Shown: positions 15,523 to 25,656 of the stretch, in pieces | Layout of the letters: the number at the start of each line of letters is the position of its first letter | Position numbering within the stretch: position 1 is the stretch's first letter | Origin: Steinernema hermaphroditum | Lineage: Eukaryota; Nematoda; Chromadorea; Rhabditida; Steinernematidae | Reading direction: 5' to 3' | NCBI GenBank assembly: GCA_030435675.1 | Contig: CM059625.1 | Location: 12,214,001 to 12,278,000, forward strand | Length of the DNA stretch: 64,000 nt | Notes under the pieces: generated by a model | Database searches by the model: none | What the model was told of the DNA's origin: nothing | Seen by the model: only the letters and a program-made list of their open reading frames with translations | Made by a program: the position numbers and the translations under genes

Positions 15523-16886
15523 CCAATATCACAAAAACCAGTGACACGAACCAGGACAGAAGATTATCACTGATGAACAAGTCAATACGGGTCCCTCTAA
15601 GACGCTTTCAACAAGCACACCGGGAATTTGAGGGTCACTTAGGGTTCCGCACAGAGTGGTAGCTTCCATTTCGGAAAGAGAGATCAAGAGAGACCCTTCT
15701 ATCAGTCGAATTGATTGACTTGCCGACGCGCACCCGATGCCGGTATCAACTAGGGGTAGCGATTGAGAGCCGAGTGAACCGAAGTGACGAGTGGCGACAG
15801 CGACGGCGCGTGAACAGTCTGCGAACGATGTCGCGACTGTCGCGTCGCCGAGCTGGCAATACCGAAGTCGCCACGTCGCTTGCAGACGGGCACCGGAAAG
15901 CGTAGAACTACAAGTGGTTAGATGGAGATGCAGGGCGTCTTTAGTCTTTAAACCACCAAAGATCGATCTGAGATGCGCGATCTAAAATAAGAAGGTCAAA
16001 GAGAGGAGTGTAATTGACCGGTTTCGAGCTTCACCTCTTTGAACTCTGTTAGGAAAATACATAATTCTTAGTCCTAGAGGACTCGTTCGTTATCGACAAA
16101 TTCTTTGATATCAGTGTGTCTTGACTGTTGCTAGAAATATTCGATGTGCGACTTTCCCATTATGAATCCTTCTGTAAAAAGAGGCTGACAATAGAATGAT
16201 GTAGCCTTGATCAGTGTGGGTCGATGGAGTGTGTCTGTACATCACATTTGTATACAGAGATTCAATGTTGTTCTACCACGTCGAATGGAGCGGATAAACA
16301 GCTATGTGTGTATGTTGAGCAAGTAGTGAAGAGTCTGCTTTCAAGCTAGCACTCAAGCAGTACACAGGACCTTTTTTGATCGTTTTCCAGAAGTCTTATT
16401 ACGACTCACGAGCAGATTAATGTACCATTTTCAAACCGTAATTAACAACATTTACTCTTCCCCCCTGTCAAGCCATACGAGGCAAACACTGAGAATATAG
16501 GTTCCGTTCTTCCCGAAATCTTCCATCGCATGTCATAGATACTCAGTTATTCACATATCATTCAGTAATGTACATATTAAACGTAACACTAGTTTGTTGT
16601 CGAAAGATAACAACTCCTACTTCAGTTCAACAACACTGTAGAATAGTCGTCCCATGACACAACATGCATTCGTTTTAGATGCAAATGCGCACGTTTGTTC
16701 CAATGGTGCGTTCAGAAAAGAACCGGTTTTCGCTTAATGCGATCAAGATCAAATTTTTCCCCAGTGGGCTTGCACCTCTCTAGTCTGTCCGATTAATGGT
16801 ACATAACCGCACATTCAGATTCCAGCGATTTGTCCTGTGATCTTTTAACACATACAACCCCTCGTACAGCAGTCGAGAAGCATCCC
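15523..16886. repeat. 1364-bp dispersed repeat, copy A
   Basis: This block matches 23892-24693 plus 33770-34331 (802 + 562 = 1364 bp) with only scattered substitutions and tiny indels, for example one base fewer in a C-run and differences in CACATACAACCCC versus CACATAAAAACCCC. The left limit is at CCAATATCAC and the right limit at GAAGCATCCC. I found no terminal inverted repeats, no obvious target duplication and no convincing coding frame, so the class is unknown (non-autonomous element, solo LTR of an unknown family, or small segmental duplication). The right end sits inside the DJ-1 family reading frame. The block contains the unoccupied CAAGT site (16320-16324) that in copy B received retrotransposon element 1. 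Confidence 0.85.
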
Positions 16887-17451
16887 GACGCGATCTTCGC
16901 TGTACTTGTAGCCGGCTTTTTGAATCTCATCACTAACTCCAGGATACGAGGTGAGAGTGGCATCCATAGCGATTCCGTGGCTCTTCAAGGCGATCGGAGC
17001 GGCGCAGATGGCTGCGATAAGAGAGCCGGCCTTCTCGTGAGCGCGCAGGACGTCTCCAACAACGGAGCTCTAAAAAAGAAAGTGGAAGAGGGGGATAAAC
17101 TAATGGATATACCGCTGCGAAATTGTTGCTTCCGGGTTGGCCACCTGGTAGCACGACCACGTCATAGATCTTACTAGCAACATCTTCGAGCTTCTCGTCA
17201 ACGATGATCGTGGTTCCGCGTGCACACGTAATGCGGTCGGCGTCTTGAAGGCCGGCAACGGTGACCTGAAGAAGTGCGTTGTTTAGAACGAGCTGAACAT
17301 CTCTGAAGCCTCGCCCACAGCCGCTTTGTAAGAAAGGCTGCAAATGGAGGCCGTGGTTTACCTTCACGTTGGCGCGACGAAGAACGTCAACGCTGATCAC
17401 CAGCTCCATATCCTCGCTCCCATTGGAGGCCACAACAAGAGCAGAACTCAT
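16845..17451 (-). pseudogene. djr-1: DJ-1/PARK7 family protein, C-terminus replaced by repeat sequence
   Basis: Exons 17451-17362, 17265-17113 and 17069-16845 give 155 residues against about 185-189 in the family. DJ-1 proteins are glutathione-independent glyoxalases or deglycase-like stress proteins. Visible marks: ALVVASNGSEDMELV with the conserved Glu near residue 15, YDVVVLPGGQPGSNNF, EKAGSLIAAICAAPIAL with the nucleophilic Cys, and YSEDRV. Directly after that Val codon (17 kb side of position 16886) the frame enters repeat copy A, adds a few residues (GMLLDCCTRGCMC) and stops at 16847-16845. The usual C-terminal TSRGPGT segment and final helix are absent, and I did not find them on the other side of the repeat. 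A TTTTCAG acceptor lies 5 nt before the ATG. The gene is either disrupted, or expressed as a truncated form, or the assembly is misjoined at the repeat. Confidence 0.75.
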
Positions 17452-17757
17452 CGGTCCTGAAAATCGAAATAAACCCGAAAATAAGATATCGAGCAATGCT
17501 CACGCATCGTCGAAGGTCTCAGTCCACTCAGGGCTTCTTGAAAGTGGTCAATACGTTTCCACATTGAACGAGTATTACGGAGGAAAAGCAGCGTGGACGC
17601 GCAGCTGTAAACAACACAACTGGCACGTCGCCGACCACACGCGACGATGCCGCGCGGAAATCAATAGCACGGGAAGGATAAGACCTGGAACGAGCCAAAC
17701 AACGACGAAATAAACAACGCAACAAAGATCATTTTACTAGTATAACAAATCAAATAA

Positions 17758-18695
17758 TTAATCTTGTGAAACTTCCTCCGCATCTTCATCTTCTTCGTTA
17801 AGATCTTCCCCCTCAATCGCTTCATTGTCCATGTCGTTATATGCATCGGATTTTTGCCAGGGCTGATGACGCTGCTTGATGCAGTCCTGAACATACTCGC
17901 TCGACTTCGCCAGGCGTCCAAGCAGCACGTCAATCGATCTAGACAGCAGCTTCCACTGCTCATCGCCGAAGGCAAGTTGGAAGTACCAATATACGTGAAG
18001 ATTTCCAGCGCGTTCATCGATCTTAGCCTGGAACGAGCAATGTTAAGACGAGTATGACCAAGATGAGATTTTTACCTTGATAGCATTCGCCAGGATGACC
18101 TTCATGATCGTATCCTCGAGCTCTTCGCCTACACTCAATCCCAATCTCTGGGCGATATCCTTCAACAGGACTATATCCCTTTCGGCACACATGGAGATTA
18201 GAGAGCGAGCTTGTTCATCGAATATCTGCTCCGAATCTTAGGCGAATTCAGCTTCAGCCATCCTTGCTGACCTGAAAGGGAAGGATTGGCATGGATTCAC
18301 AAACAGACAAAATGGAGCGTAAGCGCGATGACTGCAACCACATGGCAAAGAGAATAGTTCCTGCGATACAGTCTAGCTCATGGAAACACTCGTTGTAGGA
18401 CCGAGCAATTTATTTAGATTTTCGTTCTCGCTTGTAGCGATACAACGGATTTTTTTCTACGGAATTTCTGCGGATTCGTAGGGACTTTGAACCAACATCC
18501 AAATTCTTCCTTTGTTCCCCGAAATCGAATCATTTGAAACGATCCTGACCAATCAGAGCCCCAAAATGCGCACAACTTACAGTGGAAATCCAGCGGCGTC
18601 GTGTCGGACATCGTCGTCGCGGCAGTAGGAACGGGGGCGAGGCCGATGGGTGGTGGAATCTTCTGAAAGAGACTCGGAGCTAGTCGGAGCGCCAT
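17758..18695 (-). CDS. Small acidic-tailed protein, possible PCI/winged-helix segment
   Basis: Three exons (18695-18581, 18236-18076, 18027-17758) join in phase to 181 residues; introns are 344 and 48 nt. An internal Met (MSDTTPLDF) about 29 residues in may be the true start; the sequence before it is Ala/Pro-rich and could be a weak targeting peptide. The middle (LLKDIAQRLGLSVGEELEDT, then ILANAIKAKIDERAGNLHV) recalls the helix plus winged-helix end of PCI-domain proteins such as eIF3m or CSN7, but the match is loose. The protein ends in a strongly acidic Glu/Asp tail. Using the alternative acceptor 34 nt upstream would place a stop in frame, so the chosen acceptor (CCTAAG) matters. Function not assigned. 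Confidence 0.5.
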
Positions 18696-19020
18696 TCCGA
18701 TCGCCGCGGCCGCTGCACTTCGCTTGGCAAAATCGAAAAGTAGCACGTTCGGGAGGAAAAGTACGTACAGATGGGGAGGAGGTGAAACACGTGATGATGA
18801 TCGAATGATCTGCGAGAGTGCTTACACATCCATAGTGCTTGTACGCAGGTGCTTGCAGAATGGAACATTGACCAAAGACCGACTAAACAATCCAGCACAC
18901 CGACATTTCAGAGAGTATTCAGACGTTTTCTTAACGTTCAGACGGACAACTATAAAGCAAATGCGACTACAAAGCAAACGTTTACAAATTACAAAAAAAA
19001 CATTAATTACGCACTAATAA

Positions 19021-19353
19021 TCAAAACTTCATGTTCAGCATTTCAGTGATGCCTTGGAGGATTCCCACATCGTCGCGTCTGGCAAATTCGATGAAGTCTT
19101 CAATTTCATTTTCATGCAACACACGACCGCAGCGGTCAGAGAGCTCATGAATCAGTTTCGTCAATTGGCTTTTCGAATACGTCATCCCGGTAGAGTGGTA
19201 GAGTGTACGAAGATGCGCTTTGAACAAATCTCGCCGTGCCTCTTTCAATTCTTGCTGCTGGCGCCTCAGCTCAGCAGTAAGGTGGGTGACTTGCTGCTCG
19301 AGCTCTTCTACTTCTCGCGCAGCGCGATCTATAAATTCCCGAAAAAACTGCAT
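19021..19353 (-). CDS. Coiled-coil protein fragment, unrecognised
   Basis: An open frame of 110 codons opens at an ATG just inside an exon whose acceptor (TTTTCAG) lies at about 19358. An upstream exon is likely (MVIVQNLVERG, about 19440-19400) but did not join cleanly. The first 45 residues form an obvious charged coiled coil (EVEELEQQVTHLTAELRRQQ). The rest (SKSQLTKLIHELSDRCGRVL and so on) looks helical and globular. Not recognised. The heptad pattern and codon use make a real exon more likely than chance. Confidence 0.45.
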   Translation of the reverse strand: MQFFREFIDRAAREVEELEQQVTHLTAELRRQQQELKEARRDLFKAHLRTLYHSTGMTYSKSQLTKLIHELSDRCGRVLHENEIEDFIEFARRDDVGILQGITEMLNMKF

Positions 19354-19810
19354 CTGTCTGAAAAGGTAACATCATTCAGGATAACAACTTCAAAAACTAA
19401 AAGTGCCACGCTCCACTAAGTTCTGCACGATGACCATATTTTTACAAGCAGCACTCAAACATGAGCACACGAAGCACGTTCCGCATCTCAAAAGGATTTG
19501 TCATGGGCAAATTTTCTAATCATTGCTTCTGAATTATTCAGAATCGGAATCAGTCTTTTAAAAGATCACTGAACTTTCAAAAAGCAGATACAAATCAATG
19601 GCGCGCGATGGCAGATGGCGGTAAACGCATCAATGGAAAAGTAGAATAGTTTCTGAAGCCCAGAAAAGCGTGCACCAGCGCGCTGCGGTTGCCAAGGGCG
19701 ACTGTCTCTCGCTTGCAGACGTTACGGTAAACGCATGCTAGACAGGAAATCCGTCTTGAGAGACCTGTCTGTAGTCATTTCTCTTTTTTCTAAGCTTTAC
19801 AAATACAGTA

Positions 19811-20743
19811 CAGGGTTATCGGAAAGTTCTGCAACGCGAAAAACACAATTTTTCTCAAACAAAACCATCTTAATTCCAAAAACGAACAATACTACGTTAT
19901 TCAGCACGCTTAATTGCACATAAAACGTGAATTTTATTCAAAATGGCCTCCTCTATCGTCGATAGAAGGCCTTGACTCGCTTCTTGAAATTTTCGACGAT
20001 CGCCGCGGGTCCGGATTCGTCAATGTGGTCTTCTCCGATGAGAAGATTTTTACCATCGAAGCGGTCCACAACTCCCAGAATCACTGTTACCTGCTGCAGA
20101 AAGGCTCCTCGCGTACGAAGCACGTTAAAACAAGCCATTTCCCCAATTCTGTGATGATTTAGGGCGAAATCTGCGCAACTACAAAAATTTCCCCGGTTTT
20201 CGGTGTGAAAATGGACTCTCAGGTGTAGCAATAAGAGATCTTGGTGAAGCATCTGATTCCCTGGACCGAAAAACACTTATAGGACCACGGACGGGTATTT
20301 CAGCATGACTGGATGCCCGCTCGCAGATCGAAATCTACAATAGGATCCCTGGACCACACGCGAAAAGCATATTCCCTGAATGTGGACCAAGAACACTTAG
20401 CCGCCCAACTCGCCGAATTTAAACCCGATGGACTACGCGATTTGGTCCATTCTGGAGGAAAAGGCCTGCCGAAGAAGATACGCCACCGTGGACGACCTGA
20501 AGCGCGAACTCCTGGCCGCTTGGGAAGAAATTAGCGTGGGAACACTCGCGGCGATCGTCGAAAATTTCAAGAAGCGAGTCAAGGCCTTCTATCGACGATA
20601 GAGGAGGCCATTTTGAATAAAATTCACGTTTTATGTGCAATTAAGCGTGCTGAATAACGTAGTATTGTTCGTTTTTGGAATTAAGATGGTTTTGTTTGAG
20701 AAAAATTGTGTTTTTCGCGTTGCAGAACTTTCCGATAACCCTG
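19811..20743 (+). mobile_element. Fold-back mariner-type element, 933 bp
   Basis: Perfect-looking 197-bp inverted repeats (19811-20007 and 20547-20743) start CAGGGTTATCGG and are flanked by TA on both sides (19809-19810, 20744-20745), the Tc1/mariner target duplication. Between them are pieces of a plus-strand transposase: a FSDEKIFTIE block (first catalytic Asp region) at about 20020-20160, and PPNSPNLNPMDYAIWSILEE to KRVKAFYRR-stop at about 20400-20601. The third catalytic-region Asp expected in SPDLNP is Asn here, and other stops interrupt the frame. The C-terminal coding end lies inside the right arm and is copied in inverted form in the left arm, so the long arms were made by an internal rearrangement that replaced the 5' half. 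Non-autonomous. Confidence 0.88.
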
Positions 20744-21287
20744 TAGTGAATTGAATAAGGATTTCAGAGTCGTCATGTGAAGCTCAGAGTACGATCTGAG
20801 TATGTTCTTAAGACACTAAAATGCTCTAAAAGTGATCTTATGCTTTAACACTTTTATCGAAATGGATTGTCCTTGCGTGCTAATTTTTATTATTTTTAAG
20901 TACAAAAAGTCTCCAGAAACGCTCTCCAAGGTCATATGCCAGGCACTCTCAATGCAAACCCCAAACAACCCCAAAGAAAGAAGCCGCAGTAGGAATGCTT
21001 AGTATCGAGCTTGGAATAAGATCCACAAAGAGACGCGCTCTAACGGTCAACCTAGACGGAACTAGGAGTGACCAATTGAACCCCAGTTCGAGCGAACCAA
21101 CAGTGTCCTTTTCCAGAGTCCCCTTAACATACGTAATCCATACATGTTGAAGAACTCATGACCGACTACTGAACATGCATCTTTTTCAAAGCAGTTGAGA
21201 GTTGACTGAGGGATATTTTTTGCACAAAACATTTATTTAGACATCAATATGTGATACAACTGGAGATATTATATCAAACCACAAAGA

Positions 21288-22277
21288 TTACAGAAGCAAT
21301 AGACGAGCATATGCCTTCTTGTCCCCCAGGAAGTTCAGTTCGGACACGTTGTCGGGCTTTTCCACGCATTCAAAGCGAAAATAGGCACGTAGACTACCGT
21401 AGTGGAGTCTGTACACGTGGGAAGGTTCGACGAACTTCTCGCAGGAGGCTAAACAAAACTGGCTTCCAACTGATTCACTTTCTTCTCTCGAACAGAGGTC
21501 CAGCCTGTCTTTAAACAGTTCCACAATATTCTTCATACACATAAAACAATTGTCGAAGAAACCAATTCTTTTGTTAGGACGTTGTTTTGCGTAAGAACCT
21601 GCTAGCTCTCCCTTTCGTACATGTTCCTCGTAAAATGTGAGGAGTTCTTGGAGGACGGAACTGCTACAGTCCCTAATCATAAGCGTCAGGAACTGTTTTT
21701 GAAGGAGGACCGTTTTCAGCAAATCGATCATCCGTTCGCCGTCGTCTAAGTAACTCAACAAATAAAACCTCACGAGCGAACTTTTCTCCACAAACTTGCG
21801 ACAGAGCTGAAAAGAAGCAGCATCCAGTTTGTTAATAATGTGCATATCCTTCACCATCCTACACGAAGTCGCCCATTCCATTAAGGCTTTGCTGATTGTG
21901 GAAGTCCAGAAAACAATACAGTAACCACAGTTTCTCTGAATCGATCGCAAACAATCAAAAACCTCCTCGTCGATTTCCTTTTCTTCCTCCTCGAACTCTA
22001 TTTTTAGTGACGTAGAGATAGTGACGCTAACTAATCGTGTGAATTTTTTCGGGATTGCCTTTCGATTTAGCGGCAGATATGAGTTGTTGTGTAACTCATG
22101 ACAAGTGGTTTCCCTTATAGTTCCGTTCAGGACGCCCACATAGTAATTGTGGCAATTTTGAAAGAAATACTCCGCGATTCTTCCGAACTTACAACCAAGA
22201 TCTTTCGCTCGTTTGATTGTGTCGAAGCATGTCGATTCGAAAACAGCGTCGTAGAAGTTGCAAGGAACGCTATCCAT
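21288..22277 (-). CDS. Single-exon lineage-specific protein (nematode F-box-like family resemblance)
   Basis: One uninterrupted frame of 329 codons, unusual here because most neighbours are cut into short exons. It starts MDSVPCNFYDAVFESTCF, which resembles the opening of large expanded single-exon families in some nematodes, where a short F-box-like start is followed by a variable C-terminal region. That resemblance is from memory and uncertain. The rest is rich in Cys, Phe and Leu, with an acidic patch EFEEEEKEIDEE near residue 95 and no membrane segment. Such families are often involved in substrate choice for ubiquitin ligases, but no function can be claimed here. Confidence 0.6.
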   Translation of the reverse strand: MDSVPCNFYDAVFESTCFDTIKRAKDLGCKFGRIAEYFFQNCHNYYVGVLNGTIRETTCHELHNNSYLPLNRKAIPKKFTRLVSVTISTSLKIEFEEEEKEIDEEVFDCLRSIQRNCGYCIVFWTSTISKALMEWATSCRMVKDMHIINKLDAASFQLCRKFVEKSSLVRFYLLSYLDDGERMIDLLKTVLLQKQFLTLMIRDCSSSVLQELLTFYEEHVRKGELAGSYAKQRPNKRIGFFDNCFMCMKNIVELFKDRLDLCSREESESVGSQFCLASCEKFVEPSHVYRLHYGSLRAYFRFECVEKPDNVSELNFLGDKKAYARLLLL

Positions 22278-22449
22278 CCTTGTGCACGTTCTGTGACCTG
22301 TTTTCGGCTATGGCGGTGATGTTTGACATCAAAGCGACGCCAAAAAGTAATCGCTTGCGATGCCCCAAATCTTCTTTTCTTCAGAGCAATGATGACTTTT
22401 TCTCGAGAACAACGATAACGATACATAGTCACATGTTGAGAGTGCAATG

Positions 22450-23330
22450 ATAAGCTATGATGCGATTGCCGGAAGGGTCACTGGTCACTCAAACAGAGTT
22501 GTTCGTGTACCCGGCCCGACGCCAACTCTGCACTTAACTCATTTCTGTAAGACCGCCACTGAAATAAATAAAAGACGTGACATGAATGTTTTATTGGAGA
22601 AAATCATTTTCAGTCGAGCATTCAATTTGAAACAGCTCCCGGGCTAGCGCAAGGCGACCCGAAAAGTTTAGCCGACCCGTGCGAGATTAACCGACACGAA
22701 AAAAGATTGATCGACCCAAAACTTGTTTATTTGGTACAAAGGGAAAAACACTTGGGTTTAATCAGCTTTACTCCTTAGCTTCTTCCTGTGCATGTTCTTC
22801 AAATTCTTCCTGGTTGGAATCATCCGTGTCGGGGCTCCGCCGCGGCGCCCCCGCGCTTCAAGAGGCTGCCTATAAACGGTCACCGCACACAGTTCATGGG
22901 GAGAGTGTTGCAGCTTGCCGCTCTCCCAGAGCGGATTACACCAACTTTCCCCTCTCCGTGAGTCAGCGCCTCCCGCCGGGCTTTCGTCCCTGCCTCCTCT
23001 GCCACCCTCCGCCGTCTCTCCTCGATTGTCTATCCTGTCCTCTCTGAATACTATCATGTTGAACAAGATTGGGGTTACTTGCTCCTTGATTTGCCTTGGG
23101 TTTGCCGGCGGCCTTTTCATCACCATCACATATTACACGATTACAATACGGTTACAATGGAGAGAGGAGGAGGAGGTCGCCTGCTCCGAGGAGCACTGCT
23201 GATCGAGACTGATTCCTTTGCTGATAGGACGGGGAGTGAAGAGGTGGAGGCGTAGTTGATCATTCTCACACATGGTCCGTCGCTGCCGGAGTCTCCTTTT
23301 TCCTGGCGGATAATCTGATCCCTGATAGTC
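22450..23330. other. Intergenic region, no gene resolved
   Basis: About 0.9 kb. Short frames near 22758-23200 on both strands are GC-rich and low in complexity and are not supported. The right part may already belong to the decayed LTR that follows. Confidence 0.35.
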
Positions 23331-23891
23331 CTCATGTGGCCGGGTCGCTTTTACACTGTCTGGGCTTGTCACCCAGACGCTGATACATGATCAAGACACA
23401 GACGAGTTGGACACGGACGTCGACCGAGCTCTGGTAACTTTTGCTAAGCCCACGCGCTCTACGAAAAGGACAAGGCCTACCTCTGTCACCCGAAAACCGA
23501 AGTAGCCATGGCCGTGGGCCACCGCTTACACCGGTCCGAAAATCAGTTGCGATTTGGTGTATTGTATCATTGAATGGACGATTTGCCCGAAAGGCAATGT
23601 CACGATGGACAGTGTTTGAACGCCCAGCAAACAACACACAGGACAAACCGCAAGCAAGCCGAAGGTCGAAAATTTCAGAGTTGATTGAGTGAAACAAAAC
23701 GTGTTCCAAAAAAATGCAGACCAGAGCACGATGGGCACTTTTTGGCTAGTGCAACGGTTCACGGAGTGGATTATCCCGCGTGGCGCGATCGGTGCAGTCT
23801 ATTCGAAGAAGAATCGTGCATCAGTCGTTTGGCGAGCAGTAATCGGATTCTACTCAAGAAACACCTTTGGCAACGGTCAGCCGCCGTTTTA
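23330..23891 (+). repeat. Decayed Pao-type LTR, solo or truncated
   Basis: The stretch ending ..GGTCAGCCGCCGTTTTA at 23891 aligns by eye with the 3' end of the element 2 LTR read on its own strand (..GGCAGCCGCCGTTTTA). The match continues back through TTTTGGCT..GGTTCA..CCGCGTGGC.CGATC and GGTCGCTTTT.C.CTG at about 23340-23370. Divergence is large and there are many indels. It points in the plus direction, opposite to element 2. No internal region follows: repeat copy B begins at the very next base. The left end was not located precisely. Confidence 0.6.
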
Positions 23892-24693
23892 CCAATATCA
23901 CAAAAACCAGTGACACGAACCAGGACAGAAGATTATCACTGATGAACAAGTCAATACGGGTCCCTCTAAGACGCTTTCAACAAGCACACCGGGAATTTGA
24001 GGGTCACTTAGGGTTCCGCACAGAGTGGTAGCTTCCATTTCGGAAAGAGAGATCAAGAGAGACCCTTCTATCAGTCGAATTGATTGACTTGCCGACGCGC
24101 ACCCGATGCCGGTATCAACTAGGGGTAGCGATTGAGAGCCGAGTGAACCGAAGTGACGAGTGGCGACAGCGACGGCGCGTGAACAGTCTGCGAACGATGT
24201 CGCGACTGTCGCGTCGCCGAGCTGGGAATACCGAAGTCGCCACGTCGCTTGCAGACAAGCACCGGAAAGCGTGGAACTACAAGTGATTAGATGGAGATGC
24301 AGGGCGTCTTTAGTCTTTAAACCACCAAAGATCGATCTGAGATGCGCGATCTAAAATAAGAAGGTCAAAGAGAGGAGTGTAATTGACCGGTTTCGAGCTT
24401 CACCTCTTTGAACTCTGTTAGGAAAATACATAATTCTTAGTCCTAGAGGACTCGTTCGTTATCGACAAATTCTTTGATATCAGTGTGTCTTGACTGTTGC
24501 TAGAAATATTCGATGTGCGACTTTCCCATTATGAATCCTTCTGTAAAAAGAGGCTGACAATAGAATGATGTAGCCTTGATCAGTGTGGGTCAATGGAGTG
24601 TGTCTGTACATCACATTTGTATACAGAGATTCATTGTTGTTCTACCACGTCGAATGGAGCGGATAAACAGCTATGTGTGTATGTTGAGCAAGT
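23892..24693. repeat. 1364-bp repeat copy B, left part
   Basis: First 802 bp of the second copy of the repeat seen at 15523-16886. It is interrupted after CAAGT (24689-24693) by retrotransposon element 1 and resumes at 33770. Confidence 0.9.
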
Positions 24694-25538
24694 TGTCGCG
24701 ACAAATGTGTCTGCGACCTTCTTTGAGCCTCATTTCTGTTGATTGTTATGTTAATTGCTAAGCATTACAGTGCTAACTGTCTCTGATCCAGCAGCAAGTC
24801 ATTGGAAGACGCATCCACCACGGCTGCAAGAAGATCGCGCCGAAACGTCTCGTTGCAGTTTTTACATGATCTTCAACATCAAGCAAAAAGTGCAAGGAGA
24901 CAAAATCCGAAGTTTACCAGTCTACGCCTTGGTCCCGACACGAAGAGTCTTTCAAGCGCAGAACATTCGAAAACATCCACCGTAGCTGTGCGGACGGGCT
25001 GCAAACGATTTGAACCGTAAGCCGTTGAGTGAGAACCGTAAGCCGTTGAGTTCGAACCGTAAGCCGCTGTGCAGAGAGCGAATACGCGTGACTGCGAAGA
25101 ACGCCGTGAAGAACCGGACCATTGTGATTCTGTGTATGCAGAAGGTCTTGTATTTGGTTGTGACTTGCATCGGCTTGTAACGTTGCTTGGTGACAGTAAA
25201 AGGTTAACTGTACACCTTTCGTGTTTATCTGTGGGCGAACATAGTCGTGTTGCGTGCCACTATCTGCTTTGATCCTCTTCGTCATCCGGGACGAACGATC
25301 ACTGCTTTCTCGCGGAACTTAGGCCGACAACATTCGGGTTGTCGCGATCTAAGTCGGTATTGTGCTGCAGTCTTGTGGATTTACCGCGTGGCGACAGCGG
25401 TTTGCGTACTTAGCGTGGCTTTGCGCATCTCGTTGTTTTGGGCGAGCATTCACTGCAGTTTGGACGACCGCGTGCGTGGAACTTATAAAGAGAGTCAGAG
25501 CGGAGGAGCCATTCTCCTGCATCGGCCCTTTTTCCACA
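24694..25538 (+). repeat. Element 1 5' LTR (845 bp)
   Basis: Begins TGTCGCGACA (a short palindrome) and ends CCACA. It contains three 18-bp repeats GAACCGTAAGCCGYTGWG-like at 25012, 25033 and 25054, spaced 21 bp apart, and a TATA-like ACTTATAAAG at 25481-25490, a plausible promoter about 55 bp before the LTR end. Confidence 0.95.
25012..25071 (+). promoter_or_regulatory. Three 21-bp-spaced direct repeats in the LTR, candidate enhancer
   Basis: GAACCGTAAGCCGTTGAG at 25012-25029 and 25033-25050, with a slightly different third copy at 25054-25071. The spacing is two DNA helical turns. The same array is in the 3' LTR at 33238-33297. Tandem motifs upstream of a TATA-like box are typical of LTR enhancers; the binding factor is unknown. 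Confidence 0.5.
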
Positions 25539-25539
25539 T

Positions 25540-25550
25540 TGGTGCATCGG
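25540..25550 (+). other. Element 1 primer-binding site (tRNA-Gly)
   Basis: TGGTGCATCGG is complementary to the CCGATGCACCA 3' end of nematode-type tRNA-Gly(GCC). It lies one base after the LTR end. The match is 11 nt, after which GGTT diverges. Confidence 0.7.
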
Positions 25551-25656
25551 GGTTACGAGCTTGAGCCGTTTCCCATTGTGCAGTACTTATTTGTGAAGGG
25601 ACAGAGGTTCCGAACAACTTATCGTCATTTGTGTTAACTTATTTTACGTGTTTACG

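Noticed and set aside
15711..15905. Open frame MIDLPTRTRC.. repeated at 24080
   Set aside because: It is duplicated only because it lies in the 1364-bp repeat; Arg/Ser-rich with no sign of selection on the protein.
19953..20276. Minus-strand 107-codon frame in the mariner remnant
   Set aside because: Antisense shadow of the transposase; the mariner motifs read on the plus strand.
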